From NCBI GenBank assembly GCA_029721515.1, contig CM056556.1:28216669-28280668 (forward strand): DNA of 64,000 nucleotides. Reading direction: 5' to 3'. The position numbers and the translations under genes are program-made. The DNA comes from Synanceia verrucosa (taxonomy: Eukaryota; Chordata; Actinopteri; Perciformes; Synanceiidae). Positions within the stretch are counted from its first letter, which is position 1. Every line of letters starts with the position of its first letter. Below are positions 23,201-34,224 of this stretch, in pieces. Under the pieces are notes generated by a model. That model did no database searches. It saw only the letters and a list, made by a program, of their open reading frames with translations, and was not told where the DNA came from.

Positions 23201-26200
23201 CTTTAAAGTACAGACCAAGTAAAGTACTGTCTTATATTTACTTTAAAGTACAGACCATGTAAAGTAAAGTACTGTCTTATATTTACTTTAAAGTACAGAC
23301 CAAGTAAAGTACTGTCTTATATTTACTTTAAAGTACAGACCAAGTAAAGTACTGTCTTATATTTACTTTAAAGTACAGACCAAGTAAAGTACTGTCTTAT
23401 ATTTACTTTAAAGTACAGACCATGTAAAGTAAAGTACTGTCTTATATTTACTTTAAAGTACAGACCATGTAAAGTACTGTCTTATATTTACTTTAAAGTA
23501 CAGACCATGTAAAGTAAAGTACTGTCTTATATTTACTTTAAAGTACAGACCATGTAAAGTACTGTCTTATATTTACTTTAAAGTACAGACCAAGTAAAGT
23601 ACTGTCTTATATTTACTTTAAAGTACAGACCAACTAAAGTACTGTCTTATATTTACTTTAAAGTACAGACCAAGTCAAGTAAAGTACTGTCTTATATTTA
23701 CTTAACGTACAGACCAAGTAAAGTACTGTCTTAGATTTACTTTAAAGTACAGACCAAGTAAAGTACTGTCTTATATTTACTTTAAAGTACAGACCAAGTA
23801 AAGTACTGTCTTATATTTACTTTAAAGTACAGACCATGTAAAGTAAAGTGCTGTCTTATATTTACTTTAAAGTACAGACCATGTAAAGTAAAGTACTGTC
23901 TTATATTTACTTTAAAGTACAGACCAAGTAAAGTACTGTCTTATATTTACTTTAAAGTACAGACCAAGTAAAGTACTGTCTTATATTTACTTTAAAGTAC
24001 ATACCATGTAAAGTGAAGTACTGTCTTATATTTACTTTAAAGTACAGACCATGTAAAGTAAAGTACTGTCTTATATTTACTTTAAAGTACAGACCAAGTA
24101 AAGTACTGTCTTATATTTACTTTAAAGTACAGACCAAGTAAAGTACTGTCTTATATTTACTTTAAAGTACAGACCAAGTAAAGTACTGTCTTATATTTAC
24201 TTTAAAGTACAGACCATGTAAAGTAAAGTACTGTCTTATATTTACTTTAAAGTACAGACCAAGTAAAGTACTGTCTTATATTTACTTTAAAGTACAGACC
24301 AAGTAAAGTACTGTCTTATATTTACTTTAAAGTACAGACCAAGTCAAGTAAAGTACTGTCTTATATTTACTTAAACGTACAGACCAAGTAAAGTACTGTC
24401 TTATATTTATTTTAAAGTACAGACCAAGTCAAGTAAAGTACTGTCTTATATTTACTTTAAAGTACAGACCATGTAAAGTAAAGTACTGTCTTATATTTAC
24501 TTTAAAGTACAGACCAAGTAAAGTACTGTCTTATATTTACTTTAAAGTACAGACCAAGTAAAGTAAAGTACTGTCTTATATTTACTTTAAAGTACAGACC
24601 ATGTAAAGTAAAGTACTGTCTTATGTTTACTTTAAAGTACAGACCATGTAAAGTACTGTCTTATATTTACTTTAATGTACAGACCATTTAAAGTAATTTA
24701 CTGTCTTATATTTACTTTAAAGTACAGACCATGTAAAGTAAAGTACTGTCTTATGTTTACTTTAAAGTACAGACCATGTAAAGTAAAGTACTGTCTTATG
24801 TTTACTTTAAAGTACAGACCATGTAAAGTAAAGTACTGTCTTATATTTATTTTAAAGTACAGACCAAGTCAAGTAAAGTACTGTCTTATATTTACTTTAA
24901 AGTACAGACCATGTAAAGTACTGTCTTATATTTACTTTAAAGTACAGACCATGTAAAGTACTGTCTTATATTTACTTTAAAGTACAGACCAAGTAAAGTA
25001 CTGTCTTATATTTACTTTAAAGTACAGACCATGTAAAGTAAAGTGCTGCCTTATATTTACTTTAAAGTACAGACCAAGAAAAGTACTGTCTTATATTTAC
25101 TTTAAAGTACAGACCATGTAAAGTACTGTCTTATATTTACTTTAAAGTACAGACCAAGTAAAGTACTGTCTTATATTTACTTTAAAGTACAGACCATGTA
25201 AAGTAAAGTACTGTCTTATATTTACTTTAAAGTACAGACCAAGTAAAGTACTGTCTTATATTTACTTTAAAGTACAGACCAAGTAAAGTACTGTCTTATA
25301 TTTACTTTAAAGTACAGACCAAGTAAAGTAAAGTACTGTCTTATATTTACTTTAAAGTACAGACCATGTAAAGTAAAGTACTGTCTTATGTTTACTTTAA
25401 AGTACAGACCATGTAAAGTACTGTCTTATATTTACTTTAATGTACAGACCAAATAAAGTAAAGTACTGTCTTATATTTACTTTAAAGTACAGACCATGTA
25501 AAGTAAAGTACTGTCTTATGTTTACTTTAAAGTACAGACCATGTAAAGTAAAGTACTGTCTTATGTTTACTTTAAAGTACAGACCATGTAAAGTAAAGTA
25601 CTGTCTTATATTTATTTTAAAGTACAGACCAAGTCAAGTAAAGTACTGTCTTATATTTACTTTAAAGTACAGACCATGTAAAGTACTGTCTTATATTTAC
25701 TTTAAAGTACAGACCATGTAAAGTACTGTCTTATATTTACTTTAAAGTACAGACCAAGTAAAGTACTGTCTTATATTTACTTTAAAGTACAGACCATGTA
25801 AAGTAAAGTGCTGCCTTATATTTACTTTAAAGTACAGACCAAGTAAAGTACTGTCTTATATTTACTTTAAAGTACAGACCATGTAAAGTACTGTCTTATA
25901 TTTACTTTAAAGTACAGACCAAGTAAAGTACTGTCTTATATTTACTTTAAAGTACAGACCAAGTAAAGTAAAGTACTGTCTTATATTTACTTTAAAGTAC
26001 AGACCATGTAAAGTACTGTCTTATGTTTACTTTAAAGTACAGACCATGTAAAGTAAAGTACTGTCTTATATTTACTTTAAAGTACAGACCAAGTAAAGTA
26101 CTGTCTTATATTTACTTTAAAGTACAGACCATGTAAAGTACTGTCTTATATTTATTTTAAAGTACAGACCAAGTCAAGTAAAGTACTGTCTTATATTTAC

Positions 26201-29200
26201 TTTAAAGTACAGACCATGTAAAGTAAAGTACTGTCTTATATTTACTTTAAAGTACAGACCATGTAAAGTAAAGTACTGTCTTATATTTACTTTAAAGTAC
26301 AGACCATGTAAAGTAAAGTACTGTCTTATATTTACTTTAAAGTACAGACCATGTAAAGTACTGTCTTATATTTACTTTAAAGTACAGACCAAGTAAAGTA
26401 CTGTCTTATATTTACTTTAAAGTACAGACCATGTAAAGTACTGTCTTATATTTACTTTAAAGTACAGACCAAGTAAAGTACTGTCTTATATTTACTTTAA
26501 AGTACAGACCAAGTCAAGTAAAGTACTGTCTTATATTTACTTAAACGTACAGACCAAGTAAAGTACTGTCTTATATTTACTTTAAAGTACAGACCAAGTA
26601 AAGTACTGTCTTATATTTAGTTTAAAGTACAGACCAAGTCAAGTAAAGTACTGTCTTATATTTACTTTAAAGTACAGACCATGTAAAGTACTGTCTTATA
26701 TTTACTTTAAAGTACAGACCATGTAAAGTACTGTCTTATATTTACTTTAAAGTACAGACCAAGTAAAGTACTGTCTTATATTTACTTTAAAGTACAGACC
26801 ATGTAAAGTAAAGTGCTGTCTTATATTTACTTTAAAGTACAGACCATGTAAAGTAAAGTACTGTCTTATATTTACTTTAAAGTACAGACCATGTAAAGTA
26901 CTGTCTTATATTTACTTTAAAGTACAGACCATGTAAAGTGCTGTCTTATATTTACTTTAAAGTACAGACCATGTAAAATAAAGTACTGTCTTATATTTAC
27001 TTTAAAGTACAGACCATGTAAAGTACTGTCGTATATTTACTTTAAAGTACAGACCATGTAAAGTAAAGTACTGTCTTATATTTACTTTAAAGTACAGACC
27101 ATGTAAAGTACTGTCTTATATTTACTTTAAAGTACAGACCAAGTAAAGTACTGTCTTATATTTACTTTAAAGTACAGACCATGTAAAGTAAAGTACTGTC
27201 TTATATTTACTTTAAAGTACAGACCATGTAAAGTAAAGTACTGTCTTATATTTACTTTAAAGTACAGACCAAGTAAAGTACTGTCTTATATTTACTTGAA
27301 AGTACAGACCAAGTAAAGTACTGTCTTATATTTACTTTAAAGTACAGACCATGTAAATTGAAGTACTGTCTTATATTTACTTTAAAGTACAGACTATGTA
27401 AAGTACTGTCTTATATTTACTTTAAAGTACAGACCATGTAAAGTGAAGTACTGTCTTATATTTACTTTAAAGTACAGACCATGTAAAGTACTGTCTTATA
27501 TTTACTTTAAAGTACAGACTATGTAAAGTACTGTCTTATATTTACTTTAAAGTACAGACCATGTAAAGTGAAGTACTGTCTTATATTTACTTTAAAGTAC
27601 AGACCATGTAAAGTACTGTCTTATATTTACTTTAAAGTACAGACTATGTAAAGTACTGTCTTATATTTACTTTAAAGTACAGACCATGTAAAGTGAAGTA
27701 CTGTCTTATATTTACTTTAAAGTACAGACCAAGTCCTTCCCTCTGCCATTCTTTGATGGAGGCTTCCATCCGTTCATAAGAGCTTCCTGTTTCACAGGTT
27801 GGTGGGTTTTATAACTTAACTGTCTTATATTAATTTAACTATCATATATTAACTTTGCTTTCTTATATCAGCTGTTCAGAGACTGTTAAGCTGTTCAGAG
27901 ACTGTTCAGCTGTTCAGAGACTGTTAAGCTCCTCAGAGACTGTTAAGCTGTTCAGCTGTTCAGAGACTGTTAAGCTGTTCAGCTGTTTAGAGACTGTTAA
28001 GCTGTTCAGAGACTGTTCAGCTGTTCAGAGACTGTTAAGCTGTTCAGCTGTTCAGAGACTGTTAAGCTGTTCAGCTGTTTAGAGACTGTTAAGCTGTTCA
28101 GAGACTGTTCAGCTCTTCAAAGACTGTTAAGCTGTTCAGAGACTGTTAAGCTGTTCAGAGACTGTTCAGCTCTTCAAAGACTGTTAAGCTGTTCAGAGAC
28201 TGTTAAGCTGTTCAGAGACTGTTAAGCTCCTCAGAGACTGTTCAGCTGTTCAGAGACTGTTAAGCTGTTCAGCTGCTCAGAGACTGTTCAGCTCTTCAGA
28301 GACTGTTAAGCTGTTCAGAGACTGTTAAGCTCCTCAAAGACTGTTCAGCTGTTCAGAGACTGTTAAGCTCCTCAGAGACTGTTAAGCTCCTCAGAGACTG
28401 TTCAGCTGTTCAGAGACTGTTAAGCTGTTCAGCTGTTTACAGACTGTTAAGCTGTTCAGAGACTGTTCAGCTCTTCAAAGACTGTTAAGCTGTTCAGAGA
28501 CTGTTAAGCTGTTAAGCTCCTCAGAGACTGTTCAGCTGTTCAGAGACTGTTAAGCTGTTCAGAGACTGTTCAGCTGTTCAGAGACTGTTCAGCTGTTCAG
28601 AGACTGTTAAGCTGTTAAGCTCCTCAGAGACTGTTCAGCTCCTCAGAGACTGTTAAGCTGTTCAGAGACTGTTCAGCTGTTCAGAGACTGTTAAGCTGTT
28701 CAGAGACTGTCAAGCTGTTCAGAGACTGTTAAGCTGTTGAGCTCCTCAGAGACTGTTAAGCTGTTCAGAGACTGTTAAGCTGTTCAGAGGCTGTTCAGCT
28801 GTTCAGAGACTGTTCAGTTCTTCAGAGACTGTTAAGCTGTTAAGTTCCTCAGAGACTGTTAAGCTGTTCAGCTGTTCAGAGACTGTTCAGCTCTTCAGAG
28901 ACTGTTAAGCTGTTCAGAGACTGTTCAGCTGTTCAGAGACTGTTAAGCTGTTCAGAGACTGTTCAGCTGTTCAGAGACTGTTCAGCTCTTCAGAGACTGT
29001 TCAGCTCTTCAGAGACTGTTAAGCTGTTCAGAGACTGTTCAGCTGCTCACAGACTGTTCAGCTCTCCAGAGACTGTTCAGCTGTTCAGAGACTGTTCAGC
29101 TGTTCAGAGACTGTTCAGCTCTTCAGAGACTGTTAAGCTGTTCAGAGACTGTTCAGCTGTTCAGAGACTGTTAAGCTGTTCAGAGACTGTTCAGCTGCTC

Positions 29201-32200
29201 AGAGACTGTTCAGCTCTTCAGAGACTGTTAAGCTGTTCAGAGACTGTTCAGCTACTCAGAGACTGTTCAGCTGTTCAGAGACTGTTAAGCTGTTAAGAGA
29301 CTGTTCAGCTCTTCAGAGACTGTTCAGTTCTTCAGAGACTGTTAAGCTGTTAAGTTCCTCAGAGACTGTTAAACTGTTCAGCTGTTCAGAGACTGTTCAG
29401 CTGTTCAGAGACTGTTCAGCTGTTCAGAGACTGTTCAGCTGCTCAGAGACTGTTCAGCTCTTCAGAGACTGTTAAGCTGTTCAGAGACTGTTCAGCTGCT
29501 CAGAGACTGTTCAGCTCTTCAGAGACTGTTAAGCTGTTCAGAGACTGTTCAGCTCTTCAGAGACTGTTAAGCTGTTCAGAGACTGTTCAGCTCTTCAGAG
29601 ACTGTTAAGTTGTTCAGAGACTGTTAAGTTGTTCAGAGACTGTTCAGCTCTTCAGAGACTGTTAAGCTGTTCAGAGACTGTTCAGCTCTTCAGAGACTGT
29701 TAAGTTGTTCAGAGACTGTTAAGTTGTTCAGAGACTGTTCAGCTGCTCAGAGACTGTTCAGCTCTTCAGAGACTGTTAAGATGTTCAGAGACTGTTCAGC
29801 TCTTCAGAGACTGTTAAGATGTTCAGAGACTGTTCAGCTCTTCAGAGACTGTTAAGTTGTTCAGAGGCTGTTCAGCTGTTCAGAGACTGTTCAGTTCTTC
29901 AGAGACTGTTAAGCTGTTAAGTTTCTCAGAGACTGTTAAGCTGTTCAGCTGTTCAGAGACTGTTCAGCTCTTCAGAGACTGTTAAGCTGTTCAGAGACTG
30001 TTCAGCTGCTCAGAGACTGTTCAGCTCTTCAGAGACTGTTAAGCTGTTCAGAGACTGTTCAGCTGTTCAGAGACTGTTAAGCTGTTCAGAGACTGTTCAG
30101 CTGCTCAGAGACTGTTCAGCTCTTCAGAGACTGTTAAGCTGTTCAGAGACTGTTCAGCTGCTCAGAGACTGTTCAGCTCTTCAGAGACTGTTAAGCTGTT
30201 CAGAGACTGTTCAGCTGCTCAGAGACTGTTCAGCTCTTCAGAGACTGTTCAGTTCTTCAGAGAGTGTTAAGCTGTTAAGTTCCTCAGAGACTGTTAAACT
30301 GTTCAGCTGTTCAGAGACTGTTCAGCTCTTCAGAGACTGTTCAGTTCTTCAGAGACTGTTAAACTGTTCAGCTGTTCAGAGACTGTTCAGCTGTTCAGAG
30401 ACTGTTAAGCTGTTCAGAGACTGTTCAGCTGCTCAGAGACTGTTCAGCTCTTCAGAGACTGTTAAGCTGTTCAGAGACTGTTCAGCTCTTCAGAGACTGT
30501 TAAGCTGTTCAGAGACTGTTCAGCTCTTCAAAGACTGTTCAGCTCTTCAGAGACTGTTAAGTTGTTCAGAGGCTGTTCAGCTCTTCAGAGACTGTTCAGC
30601 TCTTCAGAGACTGTTAAGCTGTTCAGAGACTGTTCAGCTCTTCAGAGACTGTTAAGCTGTTCAGAGACTGTTCAGCTCTTCAGATACTGTTAAGTTGTTC
30701 AGAGACTGTTCAGCTCTTCAGAGACTGCTCAGCTGTTCGGTATGGGAACAGTTCAGAATCAGCCCTGCCAGTTTAAAGGAAAGCTCAGTCGACACACTGT
30801 CTGCTGACATTAGCACCAGTTGTCCTAATCTACAAATTAGTCGGGCTTGTCACGCTCTAAATATATTAGTGCTGATGGTCATGGTCTAAATGTGAGGCGG
30901 GTATCTTCCCAGCTCAGGAACTCTGCTCCTTTTTCCCACCAAGCCTCTCTGTTGACCACAAAGCTCCCAGCACCGTGATCAATAGGAGGAAAACCCACAC
31001 AGTGCTGCTCACTGGATCTCTATTAAATTCATGGGTTTGAACCTGGAGCTGATTTGTTGTCCAGCATGTTGACTCATTCTATAAAACACAACATCTATAT
31101 TATTATTATTATTATTATTATTATTGTTTCTTGCATGCCGTAAATGTGCAGCAAGTGTGTTGACGGCAGTGAGGCGCTAACAGCTACCTGACCTGTCTTT
31201 AATGGGTCTGTAATATACTGGCCTGTCGACGGCCTTTTCCACTCGATTCATTACAACACAATCCCTTTTCTCTGAGCACCAGCGGCGGCTCCGATCCCCG
31301 TTCATGCTTCATTAGAGGCAGTGTGAACCGAGCTCTGGAGAGCCGTCTCATTAGTATAGCCTCTGTCTCCGTTGCTCGACAAATTGGGCTTTTAAACACA
31401 TTTGAGGCAGGACAAGTATATTATGGGCTGCATCAGAGAGCTTGTGTGCTCATGATAGAAGCAAGAAGGGACTGAGCGTAGAATATAATGAGTAGACGCT
31501 AGATCAGTTGTAAAGTTAAACTGGCATTCATTCAGAAACAGTTTTTCTACCAGTTAAGAAAACAAAAGCATCAAGAAGATATGATGGATGAATATAAATG
31601 ATTCCTCTGATTTCTAACATTTACACACAAAAGTAAAAGAAAAGGGTCAACCTGCAGACAGTAAAAACCCTCTGGACCAGAGGACAACATGATCGTTAAA
31701 TTCTAATTGTTTCACAGTGTAGTCCAGCACTCCAGCATGTCCAAAATGTCTCCATGTTCAGTCTCTTGGGTTCTGTCCCCCCAGCCTCCTCCTCTGTGGT
31801 CCCGGTCCCAGGGACCTTTTCGTGGCCCCTGGTCCCGAGAGGGAAGCCCAGGAGGGGCATGCTACGGCGGGCCGTGTTCTCAGACCTCCAGAGGAAGGCT
31901 CTGGAGAGAACCTTCCAGAAGCAGAAGTACATCAGCAAACCAGACAGGAAGAAACTGGCCAGTAAACTGGGACTGAAGGACTCCCAGGTAGGCCACGACA
32001 TGGTCTTGTGTTTTTGTAGATAATGAAAGCAGCTGTGGAAGCTGGAGCATCTCTGACTCTGTTTTCTGTCCTGTGAAGGTGAAGATCTGGTTCCAGAACC
32101 GCAGGATGAAATGGAGAAACTCCAAGGAGAGGGAGCTGCTGTCGACAGGCGGCTGCCGTCAGCAGACCCTCCCCACCAAAACCAACCCCCACCCAGACCT

Positions 32201-32345
32201 CACTGACGTAGGCAGCTCCCACCTCCACAGGACCGAGTCTCACCTTCACCACCATCATCATCACCACAGTCCTTCCTCTCCATCAGAGTCCAGCAAGCAG
32301 TCAGAGCTCTCCGAGTCTGACGGCGAAGAGATCACAGTGACATGA
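19923..32345 (+). CDS. dbx1a: Dbx1-family homeobox protein (dbx1a-like), four coding exons
   Basis: Exons: 19923-20292, 27723-27797 (start uncertain), 31785-31987, 32079-32345. Phases match (1,1,0) and give 304 residues, close to the size I recall for fish Dbx1 proteins. An eh1-type Groucho-binding motif FLVEDLL is at residues 35-41, the Dbx1 hallmark YLKFGVSAIL ends exon 1, and the homeodomain covers about 173-232 with WFQNRR at 220-225. The C-terminus ends SDGEEITVT, as in dbx1a rather than dbx1b in my memory. Dbx1 is a nuclear DNA-binding repressor that defines V0 interneuron progenitors in neural tube and hindbrain. The odd point is introns 1 and 2, filled with giant minisatellites, the first invading exon 2. 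The neighbour ckap5 is convergent. Confidence 0.93.
20396..20477. repeat. (CAA)n/(AAT)n microsatellite
   Basis: Compound trinucleotide run (CAA, then AAT/TTA variants) immediately upstream of the large array in intron 1. Confidence 0.9.
20497..27733. repeat. Giant 40/45-bp minisatellite in dbx1a intron 1
   Basis: About 170 copies of a 40-bp unit (TACTTTAAAGTACAGACCAA then GTAAAGTACTGTCTTATATT), many lengthened to 45 bp by an extra AAAGT or CAAGT. Each unit has the 12-bp palindrome TACTTTAAAGTA. Copy identity is very high, and longer blocks recur (for example the blocks at 24,670 and 25,435, about 765 bp apart). The array begins just after unique sequence at 20,496 and ends directly in coding exon 2: its final CAGACCAAG is continuous with TCCTTCCCTCTG. 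ORFs within it are artefacts. Confidence 0.97.
27723..27797 (+). CDS. dbx1a: dbx1a exon 2, 5' part formed by repeat
   Basis: Reading ACC AAG TCC TTC CCT gives TKSFPLPFFDGGFHPFIRA, which matches the Dbx1-specific KxFxxPYFxGSFxPFIRSSYF segment before the homeodomain. The exon ends ACAG with donor GTTGGT (27798), phase 1, and joins exon 3 in frame. The start at 27723 was chosen because TTTAAAG is the only nearby AG with the required phase. It lies inside the last minisatellite unit, so V-Q-T would be repeat-encoded. About ten residues expected upstream in Dbx1 proteins are not seen. The 75-nt length means skipping this exon would also keep the frame. Confidence 0.75.
27872..30738. repeat. 19-bp minisatellite in dbx1a intron 2
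   Basis: About 150 copies of a 19-bp unit (CTGTTCAGAGACTGTTAAG and variants with CTCTTCAG, CTGCTCAG or TTCAG for TTAAG), starting about 75 bp after exon 2. Every unit carries a TTCAG or CTCAG splice-acceptor-like word. Short ORFs here are artefacts. Confidence 0.97.
30739..31784. promoter_or_regulatory. Non-repeat part of dbx1a intron 2, candidate enhancer
   Basis: This is the only sizeable unique sequence inside the gene. It has several homeodomain-type cores (CTAATCTACAAATTAG near 30,827; CATTAG near 31,311 and 31,350) in a complex, non-AT-biased context at about 31,140-31,430, plus an (ATT)n run near 31,098-31,122. The position close to the homeodomain exons fits an intronic enhancer, but this is inference. 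Confidence 0.3.
31785..31987 (+). CDS. dbx1a: dbx1a exon 3 (homeodomain, N-terminal part)
   Basis: The acceptor CCCCCCAG precedes the exon, which starts with the last two bases of an Ala codon. It encodes SSSVVPVPGTFSWPL, a Dbx1 signature, then RRGMLRRAVFSDLQ and the first two homeodomain helices up to KLGLKDSQ. It ends CAG with donor GTAGGC, phase 0, the usual homeobox intron at homeodomain position 44/45. Confidence 0.95.
32079..32345 (+). CDS. dbx1a: dbx1a exon 4 (recognition helix and C-terminus)
   Basis: It begins VKIWFQNRRMKWRNSKERE, completing the homeodomain, then the Dbx1-typical TGGCRQQTLPTKTNPHPDLTDVG. A run of seven histidines and a serine-rich stretch precede the acidic end SDGEEITVT. 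Stop TGA at 32343-32345. Confidence 0.95.
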   Translation: MKIWFQNRRMKWRNSKERELLSTGGCRQQTLPTKTNPHPDLTDVGSSHLHRTESHLHHHHHHHSPSSPSESSKQSELSESDGEEITVT

Positions 32346-32384
32346 GAGGTTCTCAGAGGATCCCAGGTGTGATGAGAAAAGGAC

Positions 32385-32577
32385 AATAAAGTGGATGTGC
32401 TGTATTTTATCAGCCATGTCCAGTCTGTACAGCGCTGTTTATATTACCTCTATATGTAGTTCACCATGTCTATACGTTTTAAGAATACTAAAGAGTTATT
32501 TTAGATATGTCTAGGTTGAAATGTTTGAAACTCCTTTCTCCATACATATTTGTAGTCTTTATATTTTCTTAAATAAA
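32385..32577 (+). terminator. dbx1a polyadenylation signals
   Basis: AATAAA at 32385-32390, 40 bp after the stop codon, and a second AATAAA at 32572-32577 about 230 bp after it. The first would give a very short 3' UTR, the second a more usual one. Confidence 0.6.
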
Positions 32578-32599
32578 TCAGAACAAGTCTCTTGATGTG

Positions 32600-33259
32600 C
32601 TGAAATTAAGTGTCTTTTCTAATGTTGTGGCAACAGCATTACATGAACATTATATACTGCAAAGTATTGTGAGATGATAGTTATTAGCTTAACTTTGGTT
32701 TTAAGCTGGTAAAGCTCCCTGCTGTGGGCTCAGTCTGAAGCAGAGAGCAGCTTAACGCCACCGGAGGGCGCTATAGTCCAACTTCACACTTTGATTCACT
32801 GTAGTTCAACTCTTCAGTTACATCCAGTAATAGTTCATAGTTATAACTGTAGCTTACAGTTTATAAAAACTATAATTATGAACTATAATTTAGTTTATAG
32901 TTCATAATTAGTTTTAGTTTAAAGGTCTAGTTAATATTTCAGTAAGAGATTATTGTTATAGCTCTGAAATAAAAGAATCACTTCCTTAAATTTAAAACTA
33001 ACGTCACAGAAATAATAGTCCAATAAAGGCCAGAGGTACCATTAACATAAATACATAGAAGAGATGCTGCCCTTTATTTATAGAAACCAAGAAAGTCAAT
33101 GATGGTCTGTTAAAATAAAAAAAAAAAAAAAACGACTTTATTGCCATTTTCCACAATGGGTTATACAAGGAAAGCTGGAGAGCATCGCTCTCAGACTACA
33201 TTCACATTAAACACAAAAACAATGGTTTGTGTTCCTGCACCCAAAAAACAAAGACTTCA
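32600..33259. other. Spacer between convergent genes
   Basis: AT-rich unique sequence with a palindromic AACTATAA/TTATAGTT stretch near 32,820-32,910 and an A-run near 33,116-33,132. No gene seen. Confidence 0.4.
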
Positions 33260-33275
33260 GTTTGGTTATGCAAAC

Positions 33276-33281
33276 TTTATT
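33276..33281 (-). terminator. Candidate ckap5 polyadenylation signal
   Basis: TTTATT on the + strand is AATAAA on the ckap5 strand, about 945 bp downstream of the stop codon. It would give a 3' UTR of about 1 kb. A further AATAAA lies near 33,135-33,140, so the true end is uncertain. Confidence 0.45.
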
Positions 33282-34224
33282 TACATGAAGAAATAAAAAC
33301 AATCATGCCAACAAACACAACAGCGTGACTGCTGTTAAATAAGTGAAGGGAGGTTTTAGTGGAGGACATTAGGTACAGTATTTACAGCTGGACATCCACT
33401 CGGACACACCAGTATACCCAGTATAAGCCCACTGTCACAGGGGACACTAAGCTGGAAAGCTCCTCCAGAATAAAAGCAGTCATTTTAACCCAGTGTGAAG
33501 GTGCACAGCTGACCATTTAGAATCAGACTGGAAGGAAACTTCTGGAAACCTCTGGTCTCTTTAAATCTGATGAGGACGGAAACCAGTGACTGTAGATGAA
33601 CACGCACCAGGGCTACAACACACTGCTCATGTAAGCCTGTCCAAAGAGCTGGTTCAGACAGAGATCAGCATCCAGCTGTCTGAACAGCATCAAGAGGAGA
33701 CAGGCAGCTGGATGTCACTTTGTGGAAACACTCCAGCTATTCTCTGGCAACAAAAACATCTGACATTGGTAGAAATCAGACAGTTAAAGTCAGAGCTGCA
33801 GCTTAAAGCCCTGATAGGATGGCTCAGTTGGGAACTACAGACTGAGACCAGCCACAAGAGGGCAGTCTGACACTGCATTCACACTGAGGAGGAGGAAGGG
33901 AAAGGACAGTTAGTCCAGATGAGGCTGCACAGACTCCTGATGGTCCTGAACTCTTGACTCAGGACATGACGAAGCAGTTTGACTAGCAGCTTAAACCACT
34001 GGTGGTTCCTGTGGAGCGTCACAGCTCTGGTTCATTCTAAATGTACTCAGCTACTATCAGGTTAGGGTGTGTTTGATGTCTACAAAGTGACAGGCACAGT
34101 GGATGGCGTCAGCTTCATACTGGGTGGGGGTGGGGGGTGGTGGTACATGGATAGAAATGGAACAGATTCGAAGGAGGAGCTGAGCTCCACAGGCTCGGCG
34201 GATGAGATGAGGTGACAAGGCTCC

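Noticed and set aside
27725..27733. TACAG|ACCAAG as the dbx1a exon 2 acceptor
   Set aside because: It would start exon 2 in phase 0, whereas exon 1 ends in phase 1, shifting the homeodomain out of frame.
20497..30738. Regularly spaced repeats resembling a CRISPR array
   Set aside because: The units are contiguous with no unique spacers, the host is a vertebrate, and there are no cas genes.
20293..31784. Direct splicing of dbx1a exon 1 to exon 3 as the main transcript
   Set aside because: It is in frame, but the clear Dbx1 text PFFDGGFHPFIRA with a good donor at 27,798 shows that exon 2 exists; skipping is kept only as a possible variant.
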